Assembly (NCBI GenBank): GCA_948567375.1
Contig: OX419762.1
Span: 59,749,034 to 59,813,033 of the forward strand
Length of the DNA: 64,000 nt
Source: Lunularia cruciata
Taxonomy: Eukaryota > Streptophyta > Marchantiopsida > Lunulariales > Lunulariaceae
Reading direction: 5' to 3'
The notes beneath the pieces were generated by a model that was not told the origin of the DNA, did no database searches, and was given only the letters and a program-made list of their open reading frames with translations. The translations under genes were made by a program, and so were the position numbers. Positions 1-10,731 of this stretch are shown piece after piece; the stretch's first letter is position 1; the number at the start of each line of letters is the position of its first letter.

Positions 1-803
1 AATTTTGAGATATGAAGAGGCAGATATGAAGAGGCAAATATGAAGAGGTGCATTGTCATTTCGGATCTGCAGGTTAGAAAAGTTGTTGTAGAACGGTATA
101 GTTGTTAGAACTGTCGATTTGTTCACTCCTTAAGAGTGGCATTTACACTATCATGTTGTTCAGTGCTCATAATTTCCAAGAATAGATAAAGCAAAGTGCT
201 GTGAAGTAGTGTTCATCGCTTGAGCTTGATTCCAAGTATGAACGTTGTACTTGTGTTTGTGAGTGTTTGGAGAAATTTGAAGTGCAAGTTAGTGTGCTTG
301 TTGGATGTTGGATTCCGCAGCCTTGATCTTCATTCTGTGTGTTTGATCCTGAGTGAAGTGCAATCAAAGCAATGCCTTGACAAATCTGAGAGGAATTGTA
401 GTGTTGGTAGTATTTTGCATTTGTGAGTGTAGTGCGAGGTTGATGTGAAGCAATTTTGATCGAGGAAGTTGTGCCTTCAGTGGAGGGGTGGAACACAATT
501 CTGAGGTGAAGTTGTTTTGCAATGAAGTGCCATTTTTGGGAGAGCCTGAATCATCACAATCAAGATTTTTTGGAAAGAATTGAAGGAGTTGTGATTAAGG
601 AATGTGAATTTGTGACAAGACTGCGAGTCAGTGCTTGTTACTCTCTTCTAGGTGTGGTTTCTACCTAAGAGACTAAAGAAGAACTCAAGAAGAACTACAT
701 GTTACTTTGACTTTGTATTTGACTAATTTTGACTTGTATCTCTGCGGGAAATGAACTTTACTTACCCAATTACCGCAAAAGTGATATTTGTCAGGTTGTC
801 ACA
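1..803 (+). repeat. LTR-A, 3' part of the 5' LTR of A1
   Basis: This stretch matches 9948-10731 nearly end to end, beginning just after the stop of the LTR-borne reading frame and ending TTGTCACA. It is the non-coding end of the LTR and presumably holds the transcription start and R/U5. A TTAAGAGTGG motif near 131 corresponds to TATTTAAAGGAGG in a less altered copy at 37238, a possible core promoter. The short frames in it are not genes. Confidence 0.9.
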
Positions 804-810
804 TGATATT

Positions 811-829
811 TGGCACCGCTACCGAGGAT
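811..829 (+). other. Primer binding site, tRNA-Asp type
   Basis: TGGCACCGCTACCGAGGAT lies seven bases after the LTR end. It matches the complement of the 3' end of plant tRNA-Asp (TGGCGCCGTTGCCGGGGAT) at 15 of 19 positions, and all four differences are transitions. Athila-type plant gypsy elements are known to use this primer. Confidence 0.75.
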
Positions 830-832
830 ACA

Positions 833-1938
833 AATCTCGGAAGTGGAAGAATACGAAGCCAAATTTGAAACTGGGTATCAACGCAATATGAATGTCTGCA
901 TCGAGATAACAACGGGAAGAGAGAGCTCAAAGACAAGCACTGCAGCGTGAGACGAACATTTGAACGCCCCATCCATTGTTGACAAAACCGAATGAGAAGT
1001 GTTGGACTTTCAAATCCTTCATGAAGTGCAAGAAGCCCTGCGAGAACTTGACCACAAGAAAACACGGTTGGCAAGGCTACTTTGCATCTCCTTCTTCATC
1101 CAAGAAGAAGAAAGACTCAAGTAGCCAAACATATGCATTGCGGCCCAGTACACCAACTTCTCCTAGAGCTATAAAAGAAGGCACATCCTTGAAGAACTTT
1201 GTTTGAGAAAAGACAGCACAAACACTTACGGAAGAAGAGTGTCAACATCTTCTACGAATGATTCCTCGGTTGTCCCAAAGGAATTTTGAAGAACAAATTG
1301 GAGGTGTTGATCCTAAATCTTCCACTTGGGTTGAAGTCGACACCCTCATAGCAGAAATTGTCGAAGACGACCCCACCTTGAATTTAACAAATTGGAACCC
1401 CTGGGGTGACAACACGGCGTCAATACCAGCCAATCCCTCAGTTCCGTCAAGTTCAACACTACCTCAGCCGATCCCAGTGCATCAAATGATGACTTTGTTG
1501 CATGTCACCCGACACGCCTATTAGAAGTATAAGGGGACAGAACAAGACAAAGATCCCAATGAATTCATCAAAGAATTCAAAGTCATCTCCTTTGCTAACA
1601 AGGAGCATGACTCGGCAAATCGACTGAGAAGTTTCCCAAGTCTGCTCCGAAAGAAAGCTCAGAGCTGGTACACCCATGTGACCCAGAAGGGATTTGTACC
1701 AGCAAATTGGGCAGACTTGAGAAACAACTTCCTGGAATGATTGCGGGAGGTTGATTACAACACAAGTGTCTTCACGGCACTCAACGATTTAGACCGAGGC
1801 AAGAAGGAGAAGTTGAGAGACTACTCTGAGCGGTTCATGGCACTCCTGAACCGAGTTTCCAAGCAATTGGGGGTAGTGGGTTACTCCGATGCCCAAGCCA
1901 TTACCTGGTTCCTTGGGGGACTTTCACTAAAGATATAA
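833..1938 (+). pseudogene. A1 gag, N-terminal and core part (broken)
   Basis: Structural Gag of A1, in several pieces. The leader part aligns with 15308-15763 in A2, and the core with 26410-27120. The core contains NEFIKEFKVISF, KAQSWYTHVTQKG and RDYSERFMALLNRV, typical of the plant gypsy capsid domain (W-rich stretch, then F..L). Stops include TAG near 1521, where the paralogue has a Gln codon, and TGA at 1738. A one-base shift near 1935 moves the frame into the zinc-knuckle part that follows. Confidence 0.8.
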
Positions 1939-1939
1939 T

Positions 1940-3032
1940 CTTTGCAAGGGAGAGGAATGTAACTTCCCTTGACAAAGTACTCAAACATGTCGCTCGTTAC
2001 AAGGTGGCCCACTCTCACTCTGCCAGCAACCGGAGAAATCGAGAGAAGAAAGGCAAGAAGCCCAGAAGGAGAGCTTTGCATAGCACTTCCCCCTCTTCGG
2101 AAGAATCCTCCAGGTCTTCTAGCTCTTCTTTGGAATCCAAAGAAGAATCAAAGCCAAGACGAGTCAGAAGACGTGGGGGTAAGAAACCAGTGACTCCTCC
2201 AGCAAAGAGTGTAAATAAGGCGGATACCAAGCTAGATGCCCTCATCAAGGAGTTTTCAGATTTCAAGATCCAGATGATTGGGGCCAAAGACAAAAGGAAG
2301 GCCCCAGCATTTGAGAGATCAAATGTATGGTGCACCGCATGTGGCAAATCAGGCCATGCAAATACAAAATGCAATACTCGTAATGCATTCTCAGTGCAGC
2401 AAATTGATTGGGTTCCGGGATGGAGCCAAGATGAGGACGAAGAGGCTGTGTACCAAATGCAAGAAGTACAGCCTCAAGCTAGCACATCGTACCAAGGTCT
2501 GAGGTTTGGACCAAGGGAGTATAACCCCAATGCTCCTCCACAAAGACCACCAATGAGCAACCAGAACCGCCCTCAGAATGTTGCACCCAAAGCCTGTTAT
2601 AATTGTGGCTCGATGGGACATTGGTCTCCAAACTGTCCGGAGCCAAGAAGGCAAATTGAGTATGTTCCCCTATGTGGAAATTGTAAAGGATTGGGGCATA
2701 CGGGCAACCAATGTCCTCACCCACCAAACCCGAAGCCACTTGTGAAATATGTACAGACCCCCGCTGAGCGTGCATCAATTCAGGCAAAGAAGGATACAAA
2801 TGTAAATTGTATCACACTTGAGGAGGAGAGACCTCAAGAAGGGAGTCCGGCCTTGGAAGGAGAATGGCCGGACCTTGAAATTTTGAAGGTTGAGACACGC
2901 TCCAGTAAGAAGAAGCATGATCTTGAAGAGCTGAATACGACCTTGTTGTCTTCCGAAAAAGGCAAAGAGACTACGCCCAAAGGCAATTCTTTCTGCCAAG
3001 GAGGAAAAGATCCTTGCAAAAGCCAAAGCTAA
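1940..3032 (+). pseudogene. A1 gag, nucleocapsid part with three CCHC zinc knuckles
   Basis: RNA-binding end of Gag. An Arg/Lys/Ser-rich stretch (about 2030-2200) is followed by three CX2CX4HX4C knuckles: CTACGKSGHANTKC (near 2330), CYNCGSMGHWSPNC (near 2595) and CGNCKGLGHTGNQC (near 2673). Three knuckles is more than the usual one or two of plant gypsy elements. The open stretch continues upstream of the first ATG in the same frame, so it is not a separate gene. The pol frame starts five bases after its stop in another frame; that may be a real gag-pol frameshift or decay. Confidence 0.85.
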
Positions 3033-3036
3033 ATCC

Positions 3037-4130
3037 TTGCAGAAAGAACTAAAGGAGGCACTACTCAAGACTCGGGAACTGAGTTTGGAGGAGGAGACAA
3101 AGACGAAGTCTCCATTTTTTCCGGCGGACAACCGATCCAAAGTAAAGGGTCTGATCCAAGCCAAGGTGGGCCAACCCAAGAAACCTCGGGTTACGGCCAC
3201 TAGCAATCCCGTCACCATTTTGAAGCATCCCGAAGTCAAGATGGAACATGGAGAGACTTTGAACCCAAAGCCAAAGGCAAAGATGGTCAAATTTGGAGGA
3301 GTACCCCAATATGATATTGTCGCAGATCTGGTAGCCACAAATGCCAACATTACATTCAAGCAATTGTGGGAAGATAACAAACTGTACAAGAAGCAGCTGA
3401 ATTTGGCACTCAAGAAGGTGAGGTTGATGTCAAAGAAGGACCTGCCTGCTATCTATCGTATTGAACAAGAAGATTTGGGATCTCCCAAGGTAGACGCGGA
3501 GATTGCAGGGTGCATGATCACATCGATACCCATTGATTTGGGGTTCGGTATGAATGTCATGACCAAAGATACTACAAATTGTCTCGGGTATCATACGTTT
3601 GAGCCAACACTCCAAGTGTTGAAATTTGCAGACCAAACCAGTAGACGGCCTTTGGGCATACTGTCAAACATAACCATGATCATTGGAGGGGTTCCCTTCA
3701 AGTTGAACTACATTGTGTTGCAACCAGTGACAAAGACAAGTTACCCTCTGTTGATCGGAAGACCCTGGTTGTACAGTGCCCAAGTTGTGGTGGATTGGCA
3801 TCAGCAGAAGTTAAGATTCAAGGACATTTTGTCCGAAGATCAGAAGCAGGTGACTGTGAGTTGGACAAAAGTTCCCCACCTCGGGGAAACAAGGTCATCG
3901 GAAGAGGAGGACAAATCCGAAGACTCGTCATCTTTGTCCTCAGACAAATCCAAAGATAAAGTCCAAGTTAACTATTTGGAATGCTACGAGGTGGATGTCG
4001 AAGATGAAGATCCATATGACCTCGCCTCGGGTGAACCTGACTTGGAGGAAGGGGGTTTGATGGCAGCTTGCCTCGGGTTAAGCCAAGTAAGCCACATTGA
4101 AGGAGTCATCAACCCCAATGACTGTCAAGA
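3037..4130 (+). pseudogene. A1 pol: linker and retropepsin-like protease
   Basis: This is the N-terminal part of Pol. After a Lys/Glu-rich linker (to about 3300) comes an aspartic protease fold: IPIDLGFGMNVM near 3523-3558 is where retropepsins have D-S/T-G, and PLLIGRPWLYSAQVVVD near 3740-3795 is the usual C-terminal GR.WL motif. The catalytic triad here reads D-L-G, which should be inactive. An acidic Ser-rich spacer (3890-4080) leads into RT without a stop. Confidence 0.8.
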
Positions 4131-5115
4131 TGTTTTATTGACTGAAGGAAAAATCTTAAAAATTTTGAAGGTAGTCACTTCGGAGGAGTTGGCAGGATAC
4201 ATTACCCTGTTCATAGAATTCCAGGATGCATTCACCTGGTCTATTGATCAAATGCCGGGTATTCCACAAGAATTTGGAGAACACCGGATTGATCTGGTTG
4301 AAGGTGCAGTTCCGGTTCGGCAGCGACAATACCGCCTAAACCCGAAGTACTCGCTTTTGGTGAAAGATGAAATTGACAAGTACTTAGGGGCCGGAATCAT
4401 TTTCTCTGTCTTAAGCAGTGAATGGGTTTCCCGCATTGTCATTGTCCCAAAGAAGAAAATAGGGAAGATCCGAGTGTGCCAAGACTTCCGAAAGTTGAAC
4501 GTAGTCACAAGGAAAGATCATCATCCCTTGCCTTTTACCGATACAATTTAAGATCAAGTAGCTGGTCATCCTTGTTATAGCTTTCTCGATGGATTTTCAA
4601 GGTACAATCAAGTATCCATTCAAGAAGAGGACAAGGATAAAACCACATTCACGACCAATTGGGGCACTTTTGCTTACAATCAAATGCCTTTTGGGTTGTG
4701 TAATGCTCCCGCTACTTTCCAGCGGATGATGAATTCAAGCTTCAAAGATTTCTTGCGCAAATTTGTGGAAGTCTTCATTGATGATTTTTGTGTGTTTGGG
4801 CGAAGAGATGTACATTTAGATTACCTTCGCCAAACTTTTGAAAGGTGTTGTTTTGCCGGCTTGTCATTACACCCGAAGAAATGCGTCTTTGCAATGAAAA
4901 AGGGAATTCTTCTGGGGCATTGGGTGTCAAGCCGAGGTATTGAAGTCAATGTTGAGAAGGTTAAGATAATCGCAGCTTTGGAATCCCCAAATAACATCAG
5001 GGAGCTGAGAGCCTTCTTGGGACATGTTGGATACTACAGACGCTTTGTGTCAAATTATGCGGTGCTTGCTGCACCACTTACAAAGCTTCTGAAGAAATCC
5101 AAAGACTATCTATAG
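4131..5115 (+). pseudogene. A1 pol: reverse transcriptase
   Basis: The Ty3/gypsy RT motifs occur in order: EHRIDLVEGAVPVRQRQYR, VPKKKIGKIRVCQDFRKLN, FSRYNQVSI, TFAYNQMPFGLCNAPATFQR and the active site FIDDFCVFG, then LGHWVSSRGIEV and the ELRAFLGHVGYYRRFV thumb. Both catalytic Asp residues after F-I are kept. Stops are TAA at 4549 and TAG at 5113, the latter probably from a Trp codon. Apart from the stops the frame is intact over the whole domain. Confidence 0.9.
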
Positions 5116-5799
5116 GAAGCAAATCAAGAAGAAGCTTTCCATGTGTTGAAGAAGAAGCTGGTTGAAGCACCAATCATGAGGGCCCCAAATTGGGACGTGC
5201 CTTTTCATGTATATGTGGACACTTTGTCCATGGCCATTGGAGTTGTCTTAAGTCTGAAGGACAAAAAGAAGAAGGACTACCCGGTGTATTATGCCAGCCG
5301 CCAACTTTCAGTTTCTGAAAAGAACTTTTTGACGATTGAAAGAGAAGCACTCGAAATGGTGTATGCCTGCAAGAAATTTTGCCACTATCTATTGAGATAC
5401 GAGTTTGTCTTCTATGTTGACCATTACGCATTGCAACATTTGGTCAAGAAGGCAGATTTATCCTGGCAAATTGCAAGATGGATCTTGTTGTTACAAGAAT
5501 TCACATATACGGTACAAGTAAGGAAGGGAGCTTTGCATTCGAATGCAGACTTCCTGTCCAGGTTAGAAACTCAAGACCAGGAGTGGGAAATTGACGATCG
5601 GTTCCCTGACAAAGAGTTGTATCAATTATCAGCAATGCAAAGTATGAGGTATGCAGCAGAATATCATTATTTGCATACTCTCCATTGTCTTGAAGAGATG
5701 GACCCGGAGCAAAGGGCAGTCTTTCTCAAGAAAATGGGGCCGTACCAGCTTAAACATAGCATTTTATTTAAGATGGGCAAAGACAAAGTACTTTGGTGA
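5116..5799 (+). pseudogene. A1 pol: RNase H
   Basis: Gypsy-type RNase H in the same frame as RT. It shows VYVDTLSMAIGVVLS (first Asp), YYASRQLSVSEKNFLTIEREAL (catalytic Glu), VDHYALQHL (second Asp) and GALHSNADFLSRL (last Asp). It ends at TGA 5797; the matching codon in A2 (near 30765) is AGA, so this stop replaced an arginine, consistent with CGA to TGA. Confidence 0.88.
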
Positions 5800-6860
5800 T
5801 GCTTGGAGTCATACAAAGTGGGAGGAGTGATTGAATCTTTACACTCCGAAGCATTGGGAGGACACTATGCTCTAAAGAATACTATAAAGAAAATTCTTTT
5901 GGCAGGGTATTGGTGGCCTACAATGTACAAAGACGTGCATGCTTATATCCAAAGCTGTGATGCTTGTCAAAGAACAGGGAAGCCGATGGCTGCTTCTCAA
6001 TGGCCTTTGAGACCAATTTTGCCTTTGGCCCCATTTGAGAAATGGGGGATTGATTTTGTGGGTCCCATTCAACCAGTGACCCGAGTCACAAGAAAGTGAT
6101 ACATTTTGGTTTGCACTAACTATGCTACCAAGATGGTCGAAGCTGAAGCAACTTGTAGAGATGATGCTGAAACTATGGTGGAATTTTTCTTTTGAAACAT
6201 CATCTCTCGATATAGGTGTCCTCTGGAATTGGTCAGTGACCAAGGAACACACTTTTTGAACTCTGTAATGGAGGCATTAACCAATTACTTTCAGATTAAA
6301 CATCAGAAGACGACTCTTTATAACCCAAAAGCAAATGGCTTAACGGAAAAGGCAAATGGGTTACTTTGAAAAATTTTGAATAAGGTGACTATCAATTATG
6401 CCTATGACTGGGATACAAAATTACCATCCATGTTGTGGGCATACCAAACGACAGAAAAGATTACCACCAAACAAACTCCATACTTCTTGACATATGGCTT
6501 GCATCCCATACTGCTAGTTGAATTTGAAATACCGACATATTGTGTTCTTTGCAAAGAACAACTGCGGAGGAAGAAAGTCAGGACCTTCGGATTCATCAAT
6601 TGATGTGGTTAGAAGAGAAAAGAGACTATGCAATGCAAACCACAAAAGAAGTACAAGCACAGAGGAAGGTCAGGCACGATAAGCGAATCAAGCCTGTGGC
6701 TATACGTGAAGGAGATTTAGTTTTGTTATATGACAATTGCCAAATATTTTTTCCAGGCAAGTTGCATTTGAGATGGATAGGTCCCTATCAAGTTCTTCAT
6801 CTTTATGAAAATAGGTCCATGCAGCTTGCAGACTTGGAAGGTAATCCTTTTGCCACTTGA
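5800..6860 (+). pseudogene. A1 pol: integrase
   Basis: The zinc-binding region has HSEALGGHY and SCDACQRTGKP (HHCC). The catalytic core has WGIDFVGP (D), SDQGTHF (D) and NGLTEKANG (E), so the DDE triad is kept. In-frame TGA stops lie at 6097, 6193 and 6367. The frame shifts near 6570, and the C-terminal part (to 6860) has EGDLVLLYD and HLRWIGPYQV, the usual gypsy integrase tail. I see no chromodomain. Confidence 0.88.
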
Positions 6861-6951
6861 GTAAACGGGTTGAGAGTTTGGAGATATTGGACCATAGACT
6901 CGGAAGTCTCTAAGACACCTGAGGTCTATGTTTGCGGGGACGCTCACATTT

Positions 6952-6962
6952 GAGGGAGGGGG
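6952..6962 (+). other. Polypurine tract of A1
   Basis: GAGGGAGGGGG lies two bases before the 3' LTR start at 6965, the expected place for the plus-strand primer. Confidence 0.8.
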
Positions 6963-7350
6963 TATGTGGTGCCCACATTTTATTTTTTTTTCAAAGTAGA
7001 GAAGAAGAAGTGTATAGAGAATTTGGATTGCACCTGTATGGCCAAAGAAGGCAAAGAAAAGAGTCTTCGGGATGAAACCCAAAGTAAAGTGACTTCGGGT
7101 CATAAGGCAAAGTACTCGGAAATGCCCTGTCAGCATACAACCCAAAGTAAGGAGTCTTTGTATCGGGGAGAGCTCAACCCGAGGTGAAGTCAGTCTAACA
7201 ACCTTTCATTGGGGCAAGAAATTCAAGAAGGGACCATTCAAAACTGGCGGCCCATACGCACAAAGTACAATTGACAGTGATAGGTGCATGCAAGAGGTGT
7301 GATTTCTTGGTAGAAACTTGAATTGAAGAGAGACAAAGAAAGCGCAACTC

Positions 7351-7358
7351 TATAAAAA
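7351..7358 (+). promoter_or_regulatory. Candidate TATA box inside LTR-A, upstream of the LTR-borne frame
   Basis: TATAAAAA, about 390 bp into the LTR and just upstream of the LTR reading frame. Its position would suit a promoter for that frame separate from the main LTR promoter near 10060. It is a motif match only. Confidence 0.35.
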
Positions 7359-7377
7359 TTGAGCTCACGACAAAGCA

Positions 7378-9940
7378 GTGTCAAACAATTTTCCTTTGCC
7401 GTTGAGAAGTCGTCCTGCAAGTGATTGTGGGAAGGGAAATAGAGTTGAAGACGCGCTAGTGTGTAAGGGAGAAGTTGCAAGAGTGAAACCAAGAGACAGT
7501 GAGAAAGCAGGAGAGATGGGAGGAGGAAAGAAGAACTCGGAATTTGTAGTGAGGAATCATGCAATTTGGAGGCTAGATGTAATCACAAGAATCAAAGTCT
7601 TGAGCCGACTTCGGATTACATTCTTGGCATGGAACTGGAATGTTAGTTTTCCAGGTTTCATGACTAAGATCATCGAGAGCAAGTGTCTTGATGGACCCGA
7701 GGAAGAAGGGAAGAGAGGAAATCCGGCTCACTAGACAGAGTTGGATTGGAGATTAGTACTTGGAAAGGAAGCAGGCACGGAGCAGGGTGCCACGTTCTTG
7801 GGGAAGGGAGAGATAGCCAAAGAAACCTAAGAAGTGAGGGATGCATTCTTATCAAAGCAGATGAAGAATGGATACAAAGTAGAGAGCTGTAAAGATCTTG
7901 TCAAGAGGGGCATTGTGAGTGCTCTGATGGCAATCCTAAAGCCGGAGAGAACAACCTATGTGATGAAACACCAAGCAGTGTTCTTTCACAAATTGTTTGC
8001 AGGAGAACCAATAAATTGGGTGAGGTGCTTGCATGGAAGAACGTGACAAATGTTGTGGAATTTGCGGGATAAATCACCTCCACATTACATCGTGCCGTTT
8101 GTAGCACACTTCTACCTTGGGTTGAATTTGCTGAACTCGGCGGAGCAAACTCGAATGGTGTTGCACTTCCACTCTGACTTAAGAAGAGAAGTTGATGTAG
8201 AGGAGCAATAGTACATCCTTGAAATCTGAAGCACAGACGAGTACTACAAGAAGATGGGGAAGAATGTGGAGATAGAAGCGAGTACTCCAAAATCAAAGAA
8301 GCAAAGTCGGTAGACCAAAGCTGAAGACAAGATGAAACCTTGGAAGACCAAGAGAGGAAACCCAAGGCAAGGAATGGTGGTGATCAAGTTAGAAGACAAA
8401 GACTTGGAAGGTGAAGCTGAGTGCAAGTCCAAAGACTCGGAACGTGAGGAGGAACCCTACAAAGTGGAGATACGAGTAGCGACAATGATGAAGGTGGAGA
8501 AATGACATTGGTGCCAGCTGCTGTAGAGGAGGAAGAAGTGCAAGCGGAGATCAAGGCCGATGATAACACAAAGTTGGAAGATAAGATACCTGAGGCCAAA
8601 GAAAAGAAGATTGCAATGCAGAGGGGAGTCCATTCAAGACGCAAGGCAAAGTGTGATGCAGGTCGGAGTAAAGTAAAAGAAGAAATGAATGAAAGCTCAG
8701 GAAGCAAGGCGTCAGTTCTGATACAAAGACTGCAGAGACAAAGGCAAGTATCGGGCGAACAAGAAGTGAGAAGGAAGATTGCTACGCAAGACGAGGTAGT
8801 AGCAAGTAATGGAGTAGAGTACCTGAGGAAGATCATGTGTCCACTGCTGGTGAAATTGGAGCACAAGAAGAAGGAAATGCAATCAACCTGTCCAGAAGTG
8901 AAGACTTTTTTGCAGGCCTTAGCAAGATTAGAAGAAGAGAACTCAGAGTTGAAGAAAATCATAACCCGAGGTGAGGAGGAAAGTGAAGTACTACGAGCGA
9001 CGGCAGTAGTGAAGACTTAGGTAATTGAAGACTTGAAGAGAGAAGTGAGAAATCAAGAGGAGCTTGTTAAGAAGAGTGACATAGCAAGGGAAAGACAAGT
9101 AGCAGAGTATGAGATTTGAAGCTGTAGTTTGATGATTCAAGGGTAGAACTTATACATGCTATGGTGAGGGTAGCAGCAAAGGAACAAGAGCTTGATAGAG
9201 TCATGGAGAGTGTAGAAGAGAAGAAGCAACTCTGGCAAAGGGAGTTAGCAGCACGATATAGGGAAGAAGAAAAGTTACGAGAGTTACTTCGTAATCAAGA
9301 AGAGAAGGTTGTACAGAAGGAGAAGGAGAAGGAAACGGTGAAAGTTGAGTTCAAAGTAGAGTTGGCAATATACAGGGAGGATTGGCTTGCAGATCGAGAG
9401 CAAGAAAGAAAAATGCGATTGGAACCATTGAAGGAGATTGTCCTCAGGATGAATGTGATGTTAAGTACAGAAGCCAGCATTCAAATTGAAGAAACGAGGC
9501 TACACGAGTTGAAATTGTTGGTGCAGGAGACGAGGCAAAGACAGGCAAAAGATACAGATTTGAATGCGCTGCTAATAAGTCTCAGGACTTGTGTAGATAG
9601 GAAGATATTAGAGGTAGAAGATAATATTGCGATTAGATTAAACTTAGTGAAATTAGAGATAGAGAAACTTTGGAAAGATGTTGAAGCAAAACCCGAAGTA
9701 GATGAAGTAGGAGTATAGATGTCTTTGGAGTCACCATCGGAGACATTGGAGAAGAGTGAGTTGGGAGATAAGGAGTTAGATAAGTTACCCACTAGTGTAA
9801 TTTCAGATCAAGAAACAGAATTGTTGGATCTGGTAGAAGAATTAGAAGTTGTGAAACCCGAGGATAGAGTAATAAGAAGTAAAGTTACTTTGGGTTTGGG
9901 TTTGAAAGCCGATGACAAAGTAGACATTGGATCGGAGTAG
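7378..9940 (+). pseudogene. LTR-A-borne reading frame, unknown protein (broken)
   Basis: I do not recognise this protein. The pieces, in order, are: an N-terminal region with ITFLAWNWN (near 7612), HQAVFFHKLFAGE (near 7968) and PFVAHFYLGLNLL (near 8095); a Glu/Lys/Ser-rich middle (8340-8760); a long coiled coil (about 8800-9650) with VKTFLQALARLEEENSELKK and LHELKLLVQETRQR; and a tail ending near 9937 in GLKADDKVDIGSE. Stops include TAG 7732 and TGA 8044, plus frameshifts. The same motifs recur in the same order in other LTR-A copies, so it was once coding. It lies on the element's sense strand. Confidence 0.7.
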
Positions 9941-10731
9941 CAAGAATTTTGAGATATGAAGGGGCAGATATGAAGAGGTGCATTGTCATTTTGGATCTGC
10001 AGGTTAGAAAAGTTGTTGTAGAATGGTATAGTTGTTAGAACTGTCAATTTGTTCACTACTTAAGAGTGGCATTTGCAGTATCATGTTGTTCAGTGCTCAT
10101 AATACCAAGAATAGATAAAGCAAAGTGTTGTGAAGTAGTCCTCGCCGCTTGTGCTTGATTCTGAGTATCAACGTTGTACTTGTGTTTATGAGTGTTTGGA
10201 GAAATTTGAAGTGCAAGTCAGTGTGCTTGTTGAATGTTGGATTCCACAGCCTTGATCTTCATTCTGTGTGTTTGATCTTGAGTGAAGTGCAATCAAAGCA
10301 ATGCCTTGACAGATCTGAGAGGAATTGTAGTGTTGGTAGTATTCTGCATTTGTGAGTGCAGTGTGAGGTTGATGTGAAGCAATTTTGATCAAGGAAGTTG
10401 TGCCTTCAGTGGAGGGGTGGAACACAATTCTGAGGCAAAGTCGTTTTGCAATGAAGTGCCATTTTCGGGAGAGCCTGAATCATCACAATCAAGATTGTTT
10501 GGAAAGAATTGAAGGAGTTGTGATTAAGGAGTGAGAATTTGTGACAAGACTGCAAGTCTGTGCTTATTACTCTCTTCTGGGTGTGGTTTCTACCTAAGAG
10601 ACTAAAGAAGAACTCAAGAAGAACTACATGCTACTTTGACTTTGTTTTTGACCAATTCTGACTCGTATCTCTGCGGGAATAAACTTTACTTACCCAATTA
10701 CCGCAAAAGTGATATTTGCCGGGTTGTCACA

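Larger units (their letters stand above)
1..10731 (+). mobile_element. Ty3/gypsy LTR retrotransposon A1 (family A), left end cut by window
   Basis: The order is LTR 3' part (1-803), primer binding site (811-829), gag, protease, RT, RNase H, integrase, polypurine tract (6952-6962) and a complete 3' LTR (6965-10731). RT before RNase H before integrase is the Ty3/gypsy order. The LTR begins TGTGGTGCCCACA and ends TTGTCACA. The pol frame is broken by six stops and a late frameshift, so the copy is dead. Only the last ~0.8 kb of the 5' LTR lies in the window, so the target duplication cannot be checked. Confidence 0.93.
6965..10731 (+). repeat. LTR-A, complete 3' LTR of A1 (3.77 kb)
   Basis: It starts TGTGGTGCCCACA right after the polypurine tract and ends TTGTCACA, so it has TG...CA ends. 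At 3767 bp it is far longer than typical plant gypsy LTRs. The left ~3 kb carries a broken reading frame (see 7378-9940), and the right ~0.8 kb equals positions 1-803. The same boundaries occur in the solo copies at 17713-20220, 22441-24346 and 32233-36036, two of which have perfect target duplications, which confirms the ends. Confidence 0.92.

Noticed and set aside
3005-3040. Programmed gag-pol frameshift site in A1
   Set aside because: The frames do change here, but A2 is too broken for comparison and no slippery heptamer with a downstream stem is evident; decay explains it equally well.
6965-10731. LTR-A frame as an envelope-like gene
   Set aside because: No signal peptide or transmembrane segment is visible and the position inside the LTR is wrong for env, which would lie between pol and the polypurine tract.
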